A stretch of 54,226 nt of DNA from NCBI RefSeq assembly GCF_024639605.1, contig NZ_JAHEHZ010000004.1, forward strand, positions 1-54,226, given 5' to 3'. The translations under genes were made by a program, and so were the position numbers. Origin of the DNA: Roseobacter sp. GTDB taxonomy: Bacteria; Pseudomonadota; Alphaproteobacteria; Rhodobacterales; Rhodobacteraceae. Below, one piece after another: positions 42,036-49,978 of this stretch. A model generated the notes under the pieces. It saw only the letters and a list, made by a program, of their open reading frames with translations, did not search any database and had not been told where the DNA came from. Within the stretch, counting starts at the first letter, position 1, and the number at the start of each line of letters is the position of its first letter.

Positions 42036-43268
42036 TCAGATCACAAACTGCGCAAGGGTTTCGTCGTTCGTGATGTCGGTATAGGTAAACCCGGCCTCTT
42101 CGATGCGCCGGAACATCTCGGCGAAATTCCGTGAGTGATCGGTCTCGATACCGATCAGCACCGACCCGAAATTCCGCGCCGATTTCTTCATATATTCAAA
42201 CCGGGTAATGTTGTCGTGCGGGCCAAGCGTCTGCAGAAAATCTTTCAGCGCACCGGGCCGCTGTGGCAAACGCAGGATAAAATATTTCTTCAGACCGGCA
42301 TAGCGCTGCGCCCGTTCTTTGACCTCGGGCAACCGCTCAAAATCAAAGTTACCGCCCGAGGCCACACAAACCACGGTTTTGCCCCGGATCAGTTCAGCAA
42401 TCTCGCCCAGCGCCTCAATCGCAAGCGCACCGGCAGGCTCCAGCACGATGCCCTCGACATTGAGCATCTCGACAATGGTGCCACAGATCCGGTCTTCGGA
42501 CAGGTGGATGACCTCTGATGCTGAAACATCGCTAAGCTTTTCAAAGGTGCGCGCGCCGAGTTTGGCAACCGCCGCACCGTCGACAAAACTGTTGATCGGC
42601 GAGACATCCACCGGTGTGCCTTCTGCGAGAGCGGACGCAAGGCTTTTGGCGCCCGACGGTTCGACGAACGTATACGCCACCGCGTCCCCGAAATAGCTGC
42701 GCGTGCCCGCTGACAGACCGCCACCGCCCACGGGCAGCACGATCCGGTCGGGCAACCGGCCCAGCTGTTCTTCGATTTCGGCGGCAACGGAGGCCTGTCC
42801 CTCAATCACGTCCTCATCGTCAAAGGGCGACAGAAAATGCGCTTTTTCCTGCGTACAGAATGCCTGGGCCTGGGCGAGGGTCTGATCAAAATAATCACCG
42901 ACCAGCCGCACTTCGACATACTCACCACCAAACATACGCGTCTTCATTATTTTTTGCTCTGGTGTCGTCACCGGCATAAACACCACGCCGCGCACCGCGA
43001 AATGACGGCACATGAAGGCAACGCCCTGCGCGTGGTTTCCCGCACTGGCACAGACGAACATCTGCTGGTCGGGAATGACCTTGCGCATGGCATTGAACGC
43101 GCCGCGCAGTTTGTATGAGCGCACCGGGCTCAGGTCTTCACGCTTGAGCCAGATGTCCGCATCATATTTTGCCGACAGCAGATCGTTGCGCATCAGCGGG
43201 GTGGCCGGAAATACCGCGCGCATCGCCTCGGTTGCCGCATCCGCGCGCGCGCGAAAAGCCTCTGTCAT
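42036..43268 (-). CDS. ilvA: Threonine dehydratase (threonine deaminase)
   Basis: IlvA makes 2-oxobutanoate from threonine, the first step to isoleucine. The 410-residue PLP enzyme has K53 in RSYKLRGAFNA as the Schiff-base lysine, the Gly-rich loop VGGGGLSAGTRS, and one C-terminal ACT-like domain (about 325-410, KYFILRLPQRPGALKDFLQTLG and NFGSVLIGIETDH). This is the short form with one regulatory domain rather than the two of E. coli IlvA. It is divergent from argG. A short Ile/Val/Thr-containing frame overlaps its start. Confidence 0.93.
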   Translation of the reverse strand: MTEAFRARADAATEAMRAVFPATPLMRNDLLSAKYDADIWLKREDLSPVRSYKLRGAFNAMRKVIPDQQMFVCASAGNHAQGVAFMCRHFAVRGVVFMPVTTPEQKIMKTRMFGGEYVEVRLVGDYFDQTLAQAQAFCTQEKAHFLSPFDDEDVIEGQASVAAEIEEQLGRLPDRIVLPVGGGGLSAGTRSYFGDAVAYTFVEPSGAKSLASALAEGTPVDVSPINSFVDGAAVAKLGARTFEKLSDVSASEVIHLSEDRICGTIVEMLNVEGIVLEPAGALAIEALGEIAELIRGKTVVCVASGGNFDFERLPEVKERAQRYAGLKKYFILRLPQRPGALKDFLQTLGPHDNITRFEYMKKSARNFGSVLIGIETDHSRNFAEMFRRIEEAGFTYTDITNDETLAQFVI

Positions 43269-43348
43269 ATGGTCCTCACAATCCGGATGCGCCCTTGTTC
43301 ATCCTCGTCGATAAGTGCTGCCCCGCCCCGGGTCAACGATGGCTTCAA
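43265..43348 (-). other. Possible 27-codon upstream ORF overlapping ilvA
   Basis: From a TTG at 43348 the frame reads [19 protein letters not shown], then RIRIVRTI and a stop that overlaps the ilvA ATG as ATGA. The last eight codons include three Ile, one Val and one Thr, the end products or substrate of the ilvA pathway. No terminator lies between, and the SD of ilvA (GAGG) is inside it. It could be a leader peptide or a chance frame. Confidence 0.2.
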
Positions 43349-43407
43349 TCTTGCCCCTGCCCGCGAAAACCGGTAGGCGGCGTCACACACCGAAAAGGAA
43401 GATTTCC

Positions 43408-44628
43408 ATGTCTGCGCCCAAAAAAGTTGTGCTCGCCTACTCCGGCGGTCTTGATACATCAATCATCCTCAAATGGCTCCAGACGGAATATGGCTGCGAG
43501 GTCGTGACTTTTACCGCCGATCTCGGTCAGGGCGAAGAACTCGAACCCGCCCGCGCCAAGGCTGAGATGATGGGCGCGAGCGCCATCTACATTGAGGACC
43601 TGCGCGAGGAATTCGTACGCGATTTCGTCTTTCCGATGTTCCGCGCCAATGCGGTTTATGAGGGGCTCTATCTGCTGGGGACCTCCATTGCCCGCCCGCT
43701 GATTTCCAAACGCCTGGTCGAGATTGCCGCCGAAACCGGCGCGGATGCCGTGGCCCACGGCGCGACCGGTAAAGGCAACGATCAGGTGCGTTTCGAGCTT
43801 GCCGCGTATGCGCTGAACCCCGAGATCAAAGTGATCGCGCCCTGGCGGGAATGGGATCTGACCAGCCGGACAAAACTTATTGATTTCGCAGAGAAAAACC
43901 AGATCCCGATTGCAAAAGACAAGCGTGGCGAGGCACCGTTTTCGGTCGACGCCAACCTGCTGCACACCTCTTCCGAGGGCAAAGTGCTGGAAGACCCTGC
44001 CGTCGATGCGCCCGATTACGTCTATCAGCGCACTGTCAGTCCCGAAGACGCCCCGGATACGCCCGAATACGTCGAGATCGGCTTTGAAAAAGGCGACGCG
44101 GTCAGCATTAACGGCGAGGCCATGAGCCCCGCGACGATCCTAACAAAACTCAACGAACTGGGTGGCAAACACGGCTGCGGACGGCTGGACCTGGTCGAGG
44201 GCCGTTTTGTGGGCATGAAATCACGCGGTATCTACGAAACGCCCGGCGGCACGCTTCTGCTGGAAGCGCACCGGGCAATTGAATCGATCACGCTCGACCG
44301 GGGTGCTATGCACCTCAAAGACGAGCTGATGCCGCGCTATGCTGAACTCATTTACAACGGTTTCTGGTTCAGCCCGGAGCGCACAATGCTCCAGGCTGCC
44401 ATCGACGCCAGTCAGACCCATGTGCAGGGAACTGTGCGTCTGAAACTCTATAAAGGTCACGTGCGCACCGTCGGACGCTGGTCGGACCGGTCGCTTTACT
44501 CAGAGGCGCATGTTACCTTTGAAGATGACGCAGGTGCCTATGACCAGAAGGACGCGGCAGGCTTTATTCAGCTCAACGCGCTGCGCCTGAAGCTGCTGGC
44601 CGCACGCGAGCGCCGGCTGAAATCCTGA
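43408..44628 (+). CDS. argG: Argininosuccinate synthase
   Basis: ArgG joins citrulline and aspartate with ATP in arginine synthesis. The 406-residue product has the N-type ATP PPase loop [51 protein letters not shown], and [18 protein letters not shown] 43408 ([13 protein letters not shown]) has AAGGAAG upstream and is the normal start, replacing a longer frame from 43315. The divergent neighbour is ilvA. A hairpin follows the stop. Confidence 0.98.
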   Translation: MSAPKKVVLAYSGGLDTSIILKWLQTEYGCEVVTFTADLGQGEELEPARAKAEMMGASAIYIEDLREEFVRDFVFPMFRANAVYEGLYLLGTSIARPLISKRLVEIAAETGADAVAHGATGKGNDQVRFELAAYALNPEIKVIAPWREWDLTSRTKLIDFAEKNQIPIAKDKRGEAPFSVDANLLHTSSEGKVLEDPAVDAPDYVYQRTVSPEDAPDTPEYVEIGFEKGDAVSINGEAMSPATILTKLNELGGKHGCGRLDLVEGRFVGMKSRGIYETPGGTLLLEAHRAIESITLDRGAMHLKDELMPRYAELIYNGFWFSPERTMLQAAIDASQTHVQGTVRLKLYKGHVRTVGRWSDRSLYSEAHVTFEDDAGAYDQKDAAGFIQLNALRLKLLAARERRLKS

Positions 44629-44635
44629 ACCTGAA

Positions 44636-44666
44636 AGACCCGGGCGCATCGCTGCGACCCGGGTCT
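44636..44666 (+). terminator. Probable terminator hairpin after argG
   Basis: AGACCCGGG (44636-44644) pairs perfectly with CCCGGGTCT (44658-44666) around a 13-base loop, eight bases after the argG stop. Only GTTG follows, so the T-run is weak and termination may be partial or factor-dependent. It separates argG from the convergent DUF7282-like gene. Confidence 0.55.
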
Positions 44667-44688
44667 GTTGACCGCGTCTGTGACGCGA

Positions 44689-45102
44689 TCAGTCGGCCGT
44701 GATGACCTGCATGACCAGTTTGCCGTCGGGCTTGATCGGCCCGTCTTCTTTTGCGCCGAGCGTGTATTCAAACACGCCTGTCGCAGTCCCGCCTGCCTCT
44801 GAATGTACCATCAGCATCAGCATGTCGCCGCTTGCCACGTTATCCTGAAGGATTGCGGCCACATCTGTGTTCGCACCCGCGCGCAGCGGTGCATACCCGA
44901 CAACGGGGCCTGGTTTCATTTCGGCATCTGTGCGGTGCACGACGAGCCAGCCGTTTTCACCCGCCATTACCTTTTCCGCGCTGACGATTCCGTTGGACAC
45001 ATCCTGGTTCATCGCATCGACCATCGGGGCCGCATGGCCGTCCGCGCCGGCGGCGCCGGCAGTCAGGCAAAGGGCAAATATTGTGGCAACTGAATTTCTC
45101 AT
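44689..45102 (-). CDS. Exported DUF7282-like domain protein
   Basis: The 137-residue protein has a signal peptide (MRNSVATIFALCLTAGAAGA-D) and one domain that resembles DUF7282: DVSNGIVSAEKVMAGENGWLVVHR, then GPVVGYAPLRAGANTDVAAIL and DMLMLMVHSEAGGTATGVFEYT. This beta-sandwich type domain occurs in secreted and surface proteins, especially in haloarchaea; its function is not known. I chose ATG 45102 over a longer start because the signal peptide begins there. It may be cotranscribed with the sulfotransferase-like gene 63 bases upstream. Confidence 0.7.
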   Translation of the reverse strand: MRNSVATIFALCLTAGAAGADGHAAPMVDAMNQDVSNGIVSAEKVMAGENGWLVVHRTDAEMKPGPVVGYAPLRAGANTDVAAILQDNVASGDMLMLMVHSEAGGTATGVFEYTLGAKEDGPIKPDGKLVMQVITAD

Positions 45103-45165
45103 AATCTCGGTCTCCTGTTGAGGTTGATGCAACAACCACGAAACCGGTCCCGGGATAGTTTCAGA

Positions 45166-45861
45166 TTATTTTACAGACTGCGTTTTCATCGCCAGATAAG
45201 CGGGCAAAGCCGCCTCACAAAGCGCCGCGTTTTCGCCGGTCAGTTCCGGTAACGGCGCTTCGGCACCGGCAAACCCGGTGCTCCGGTGCACAGCCCCGTA
45301 CCAGTGCCTGGCCCAGACACCGTCCTGCGCCTGTGGCCCCGCCTGCCAGTGCAGCATACCCGGATCAAAAGGCAGACCGATCGCCTCACAAAGTACACGC
45401 AGCATGCCCTCAGGATCCGCACGGATATCTGTACCGTCGATGACCACACCGCCCAGACGGTCATAAAGCGCCTTTTGCTGAAGATAGCCGATGTCTTCGA
45501 GGTCCGGGTGCTCGCGTTTGGCCGCATAACTTGCGATAACGCGTGCGGGATGGCGGATCAGATGCACGTTCACACAATCACGCGCCCAGTCCAGCGGAAA
45601 TCCGGTAAGCATATGATGTGGCATGTGTTTCATATAGAGATGCGGGGTCGTTACGGGGGCGGCACAGATCTGCGCCACTTTTTCCGGATCATTTTCGTGC
45701 GCGGCCAGGATCTCGTCGCGCATCGGATGATCCGCACCTGACGCCACAAGGTAGGGCGCGTAAAAGGGCTCATCCATAACGGTGAAATCGCCGCGCGCGG
45801 CAAAACTGTACATCATCGCCGTGCTCAGATTGCGGGGGCCGGACCACATCGCGATGCGCAT
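45166..45861 (-). CDS. Sulfotransferase-like P-loop protein
   Basis: The 231-residue protein starts MRIAMWSGPRNLSTAMMYSF, a PAPS 5'-phosphosulfate-loop style motif (GPRNLSTA). It continues with DEPFYAPYL, KHMPHHML and VHLIRHPARVIASYAAKR, where the RxPARVIAS segment matches the 3'-phosphate-binding site of the sulfotransferase family. The acceptor is unknown. If it is a true sulfotransferase, the PAP it makes would be cleared by CysQ, also in this window. It is divergent from msrA. Confidence 0.78.
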   Translation of the reverse strand: MRIAMWSGPRNLSTAMMYSFAARGDFTVMDEPFYAPYLVASGADHPMRDEILAAHENDPEKVAQICAAPVTTPHLYMKHMPHHMLTGFPLDWARDCVNVHLIRHPARVIASYAAKREHPDLEDIGYLQQKALYDRLGGVVIDGTDIRADPEGMLRVLCEAIGLPFDPGMLHWQAGPQAQDGVWARHWYGAVHRSTGFAGAEAPLPELTGENAALCEAALPAYLAMKTQSVK

Positions 45862-45960
45862 TTCAGCTTCCTTTTGTTTCAGTGACCGGTCCGGCAGGGT
45901 GTTTGCCCCGGCATGATTGTTTCAGACTGACCCCGAAATACACGTCGGCGCAAGGCTACC

Positions 45961-45977
45961 GTTCACCTGCGTTCACC
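45961..45977. repeat. Two GTTCACC direct repeats one helical turn apart
   Basis: GTTCACC occurs at 45961-45967 and again at 45971-45977, start-to-start ten bases, in the divergent region before msrA. Same-face half-sites suggest a regulator binding site, but no family is assigned. Confidence 0.35.
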
Positions 45978-46052
45978 ACGCCGTGACCTCGCGCCGGCGT
46001 GAGTTGTCACAGACAGCCCCGCACGGCAGTCTCGATCCAAAGGAGACATGAT

Positions 46053-46715
46053 ATGCTCAGACATTATACGATAAAGTCCGTGGCTCTTGCCGGCATGATC
46101 GCTCTGGGGATTTTCGCTCAGTCGAAAACCGGACACGCGCAGACACAGGAGACACTGGTGGTTGCCGGTGGTTGTTTCTGGTGCGTTGAGGCTGATTTCG
46201 AACGCGTCACCGGTGTCAGCGAAGTGGTGTCAGGATACACCGGCGGCACGACCGCAAACCCGACGTACAAAGAGGTCACAGGTGGCGGCACCGGCCACTA
46301 TGAAGCGGTTGAGATCCGGTTTGACCCTGCCGTGGTCACACGCGAAAAACTTCTCGATCTCTTCCTGCGCTCGGTCGATCCAACCGATGCCGGCGGGCAG
46401 TTCTGCGACCGTGGCGACAGCTACCGGACCGCTGTCTTCGCTGACACACCGGAGGCCGAACGCGACGCCGAACGCGCGATTGCAGCCGCCGGGCAGGCCC
46501 TCGGCCAGACCATCGTCACGCCGGTCCTGCCTGCCGGAACGTTTTATCCGGCTGAGGACTATCATCAGGATTATTACAAAGGTGACAAGCTGGTGCTCAC
46601 ACGTTTTGGCCCCAAACGTCAGTCCTCTGCCTATAAAGCGTACCGGAATGCCTGCGGGCGCGATGAGCGCGTGAAGGAGCTCTGGGGTGCGGACGCGCCC
46701 TTTGCCGGCAGTTGA
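46053..46715 (+). CDS. msrA: Exported peptide methionine sulfoxide reductase MsrA
   Basis: MsrA reduces methionine-S-sulfoxide in proteins. The 220-residue product has an N-terminal signal (about 1-29, ending GHA-QT), so it acts in the periplasm rather than the cytosol. The active site GGCFWC has the catalytic C41. EVVSGYTGGTTANPTYKEVTGGGTGHYEAVEI and FYPAEDYHQDYY complete the family pattern. AGGAG precedes ATG 46053 by seven bases; a longer frame from 45999 lacks the signal-peptide start. Its stop directly abuts the convergent rbsK stop. Confidence 0.93.
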   Translation: MLRHYTIKSVALAGMIALGIFAQSKTGHAQTQETLVVAGGCFWCVEADFERVTGVSEVVSGYTGGTTANPTYKEVTGGGTGHYEAVEIRFDPAVVTREKLLDLFLRSVDPTDAGGQFCDRGDSYRTAVFADTPEAERDAERAIAAAGQALGQTIVTPVLPAGTFYPAEDYHQDYYKGDKLVLTRFGPKRQSSAYKAYRNACGRDERVKELWGADAPFAGS

Positions 46716-47588
46716 TCAGCGAAACGCAAATTCCTCGATCTCTTTGAGATCGGGGATAACGTCGGCGGTGCCGTGACGCATGACCATCAGTGCCCCGGCA
46801 CGGGTCGCCAGTCCGATCGCCTGAGCCATCGGCATGCCGCGATCAAGGCCCGCAATAAGATACCCGGTGAATGTATCGCCAGCCCCGGTTGTATCGACCG
46901 GCGTCACCGGTATGGCCGGAAAAACCTGCGGCGCAGCGCCGGCGGAATACCAGATACATCCCTCACTACCACGGGTCACCACGATATCCTGCACCGGCAA
47001 ATTGCCTGTATCAGAGCCTGTTTCTGCGCAAAGCTGCTCTGCCTCAACGGCATTCAGCACCAGCAGATCAAGCACCGGCATCACCGCCCTCACGGCGTCC
47101 GCTGAAAAAGGCGCTGCTGCATAGACAACCCGGAGCCCGAGATCATGCGCCATCCTGGCCGCCTCTGCCTGGGCGTTGGTCTCATTCTGGGTCACGAAAA
47201 AATCTCCGGCATTTGCGCTGCTGAGAGCTTTTGCGATCTCTGCCTGAGGAACGGCGTGATTGGCACCGGCGCAGAGGATGATCACATTCTCTCCGGCGGT
47301 ATCAACACAAATATTCGCGTGTCCGGTCACCTCTGCGACCTGCACGATATGGCGGGTGTCGACGCCATATTCCAGCAGACGTTCCGCCGCCCAGCGCCCG
47401 TCAGGTCCGACCGCACCGATGTGCACAACGCGCGCCGCCGCGCGGGCTGCGGCCACCGACATATTGGCACCCTTACCGCCCAGACCCTGGCGCAGCCCGG
47501 TCGCCGCCAGCGTCTCTCCCGGACCCGGCAGATGCGGCACGGTATAGACGTTATCTGCATTGATCGAGCCCAGGTTGTATATCGTCAT
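46716..47588 (-). CDS. rbsK: Ribokinase-like PfkB-family sugar kinase
   Basis: The 290-residue kinase has the N-terminal GSINADNVYTVPHLPGPGETL and GGKGANMSVAAARA substrate motif and the C-terminal catalytic DTTGAGDTFTGYLIAGLDRG with the aspartate base. These best match ribokinase, which phosphorylates D-ribose at O5. No ribose transporter is adjacent, so another sugar is possible. Its ATG overlaps the maeB stop by one base, giving coupling to central metabolism. Confidence 0.82.
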   Translation of the reverse strand: MTIYNLGSINADNVYTVPHLPGPGETLAATGLRQGLGGKGANMSVAAARAAARVVHIGAVGPDGRWAAERLLEYGVDTRHIVQVAEVTGHANICVDTAGENVIILCAGANHAVPQAEIAKALSSANAGDFFVTQNETNAQAEAARMAHDLGLRVVYAAAPFSADAVRAVMPVLDLLVLNAVEAEQLCAETGSDTGNLPVQDIVVTRGSEGCIWYSAGAAPQVFPAIPVTPVDTTGAGDTFTGYLIAGLDRGMPMAQAIGLATRAGALMVMRHGTADVIPDLKEIEEFAFR

Positions 47589-49843
47589 CAGCCGACCTTG
47601 CAGGCGGCCAGAACCGCCATGTTCAGGATGTCACTGGCTGTGGAAATCGTCGAACAGATCTGGATTGATCCGTCCACACCCGCAAGGATCGGCCCGATCA
47701 CCGTGGCCCCCGCCATTTCCTGCATCAGTTTGACTGAAATGCTCGCCGAATGCCGCGCCGGGACCACCAGGATATTCGCAGGCCCCGTGAGCCGCGAGAA
47801 GGGATACACCGCCTGGGATTTCATGTTCAGCGCCACATCGACCGTCATCTCGCCTTCGTATTCAAAACTCACGCCGCGCCGGTCCAGCACGTCAGACGCC
47901 TTAGCCATCTTCTCCGCCCGCTCGGACACCGGATAGCCGAAAGTCGAAAAGCTCACAAAAGCCACCCGCGGCTCAAGCCCCATGTTCTGTGCGACGGTGG
48001 CGGCGCGTTCCGCAATATTCGCGAGATCCTCCTCATCGGGCCATTCATGCACCAGGGTGTCCGCAATAAAAACGATCCGCCCTTTATGAAGCAGCGCCGT
48101 TATCCCTGCCGCCCCGCTTTCAGTGTTCGCATCAAAAACGTGGTTAATGCGATCCATGATATGGGCTGATTTGCGCGTCGCACCGGTCACCAGGGCGTCG
48201 CCGTGCCCGTGTGCAAGCATCAGCGCCGAAAACACATGCCGGTCCCGCGCAGCGAGACGGTGAATGTCCTGAGTATCGAAACCACCGCGTTTCAGCCTGT
48301 CGTAGAGAAAGTTTTTATAGGTATCGAGGTGTTGCGTCTTAGCTGCATTCACCACTTCGATTTCGCGTACAGCATCGCCGAGGCCCGCCTTATCGAGCTT
48401 TTCGCGCACATCGTCATCGCGCCCGACAACGACCGCTTTTCCAAGCCCCGAGCGCTGATACATCACCGCCGCGCGCAACACCCGCGGGTCGTCACCTTCG
48501 GCAAAGATCACCCGCGCCTGATTTGCCCGCGCCCGTGCGTTGATCCCGCGCAGAATGCTCGCGGTCGGATCCGTACGTGCTTTGAGCGACACCTCATAGG
48601 CGTCCATATCGATGATTGGTCGCCGGGCAGCTCCGGTATTCATCCCTGCGTGGGCGACCGCCGGCGGAATCCGCCAGATCAGCCGCGGATCAAACGGCGT
48701 CGGAATAATATAGTCACGCCCGAAGGTAAGGTTTTTGCCATAAGCCAGGCCCACCTCGTCGGGCACATCCTCGCGGGCGAGATTGGCCAGCGCATGGGCG
48801 CAGGCGATCTTCATCTCATCGTTAATCGCCCGGGCGTTAATGTCGAGCGCCCCACGAAAAAGATAGGGAAAGCCGAGCACGTTATTGACCTGATTTGGAT
48901 AATCGCTGCGCCCCGTGGCAACGATCGCATCAGGCCGTACAGCATGCGCTTCTTCCGGTGTGATCTCAGGATCAGGGTTCGCCATGGCGAAAATGACCGG
49001 GTTCTCGGCCATGCTTTCGACCATCGCCTGCGTCACTGCCCCTTTAACAGAGACGCCGAGGAAAACATCCGCGCCCTTCATTGCTTCTTCGAGGGTACGC
49101 AGTTCCGTGGCCACGGCGTGCCCGGATTTCCATTGGTTCATACCTTCGGACCGGCCCTGATAAATCACTCCCTTGGTATCGCACATGATGCAGTTCTGAT
49201 GCTGCGCACCCATGGATTTCAGCAGTTCAAGACAGGCGATTCCTGCCGCGCCTGCGCCATTCAGCACGATGCGGACGTCTTCGATCTTTTTGTCCGACAG
49301 GTGCAGTGCATTGATCAGCCCGGCCGCACAGATCACCGCCGTGCCATGCTGGTCGTCATGAAAGACCGGGATGTCCATCTCTTCTTTCAGGCGTTGCTCG
49401 ATGATGAAACACTCAGGCGCCTTGATGTCTTCGAGATTTATCCCGCCGAAGGTCGGCCCCATGAGCCGGACCGCCCGGCAGAACTCATCGGGATCTTCCG
49501 TATCGAGTTCGATATCGATGCTGTTTACATCCGCGAACCGCTTGAAAAGGACCGCCTTACCTTCCATCACCGGCTTTGACGCCAGCGCGCCGAGATTACC
49601 CAGACCCAGCACCGCCGTTCCGTTGGAGATTACCGCCACAAGGTTGCCCTTGTTGGTGTAATCATAGGCTGTCTCCGGGTTCTGCGCGATCGACTCGCAG
49701 GGCACCGCCACGCCGGGTGAGTACGCAAGGCTCAGATCACGTTGCGTGGTCATCGGCACCGTGGCCTGAATTTCGAACTTGCCCGGCATCGGCTCAAGGT
49801 GAAAGGCGAGCGCCTCTTCGGGCGTGACGCGGGATTTGGACAT
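47588..49843 (-). CDS. maeB: NADP-dependent malic enzyme with phosphotransacetylase-like tail
   Basis: This 751-residue enzyme decarboxylates malate to pyruvate. The malic enzyme part (about 1-430) has SLAYSPGVAVPC, NLEDIKAPECFIIEQRLKEEMDIPVFHDDQHGTAVICAAGLINAL and the cofactor loop VLNGAGAAGIACLELL. The second half (about 440-751) resembles phosphate acetyltransferase (ARVIFAEGDDPRVLRAA, GAAGITALLHKGRIVFIADTLVHEWP) but is thought to be regulatory in MaeB. I chose ATG 49843 (MSKSRVTPEEAL), the common start, over a longer frame. It is divergent from mutS. Confidence 0.95.
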   Translation of the reverse strand: MSKSRVTPEEALAFHLEPMPGKFEIQATVPMTTQRDLSLAYSPGVAVPCESIAQNPETAYDYTNKGNLVAVISNGTAVLGLGNLGALASKPVMEGKAVLFKRFADVNSIDIELDTEDPDEFCRAVRLMGPTFGGINLEDIKAPECFIIEQRLKEEMDIPVFHDDQHGTAVICAAGLINALHLSDKKIEDVRIVLNGAGAAGIACLELLKSMGAQHQNCIMCDTKGVIYQGRSEGMNQWKSGHAVATELRTLEEAMKGADVFLGVSVKGAVTQAMVESMAENPVIFAMANPDPEITPEEAHAVRPDAIVATGRSDYPNQVNNVLGFPYLFRGALDINARAINDEMKIACAHALANLAREDVPDEVGLAYGKNLTFGRDYIIPTPFDPRLIWRIPPAVAHAGMNTGAARRPIIDMDAYEVSLKARTDPTASILRGINARARANQARVIFAEGDDPRVLRAAVMYQRSGLGKAVVVGRDDDVREKLDKAGLGDAVREIEVVNAAKTQHLDTYKNFLYDRLKRGGFDTQDIHRLAARDRHVFSALMLAHGHGDALVTGATRKSAHIMDRINHVFDANTESGAAGITALLHKGRIVFIADTLVHEWPDEEDLANIAERAATVAQNMGLEPRVAFVSFSTFGYPVSERAEKMAKASDVLDRRGVSFEYEGEMTVDVALNMKSQAVYPFSRLTGPANILVVPARHSASISVKLMQEMAGATVIGPILAGVDGSIQICSTISTASDILNMAVLAACKVG

Positions 49844-49900
49844 GGTGCGGTGCCTTATGTGAACTTCCGGAACGCCAAGCATTACACCGGCCAGGCGCAC

Positions 49901-49925
49901 GCCTCAAGCATGCACCATTTGAGGC
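49901..49925. promoter_or_regulatory. Inverted repeat in the maeB/mutS divergent region
   Basis: GCCTCAA (49901-49907) and TTGAGGC (49919-49925) are perfect reverse complements with an 11-base spacer. It lies about 58 bases from maeB and 53 from mutS, where a shared operator would sit; it could also fold in either leader. Confidence 0.4.
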
Positions 49926-49978
49926 TTTCCGTCCGCCTGCGGCATTTGTAAGGTCGGCGCAAACCGCCGGGGGGCTCT

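Noticed and set aside
42036-43268. ilvA as catabolic threonine dehydratase (tdcB)
   Set aside because: A C-terminal ACT-like regulatory domain is present, which fits the biosynthetic short IlvA form better.
48203-49579. 458-codon open frame antisense to maeB
   Set aside because: It is the mirror of a clearly coding malic enzyme; no domain is seen.
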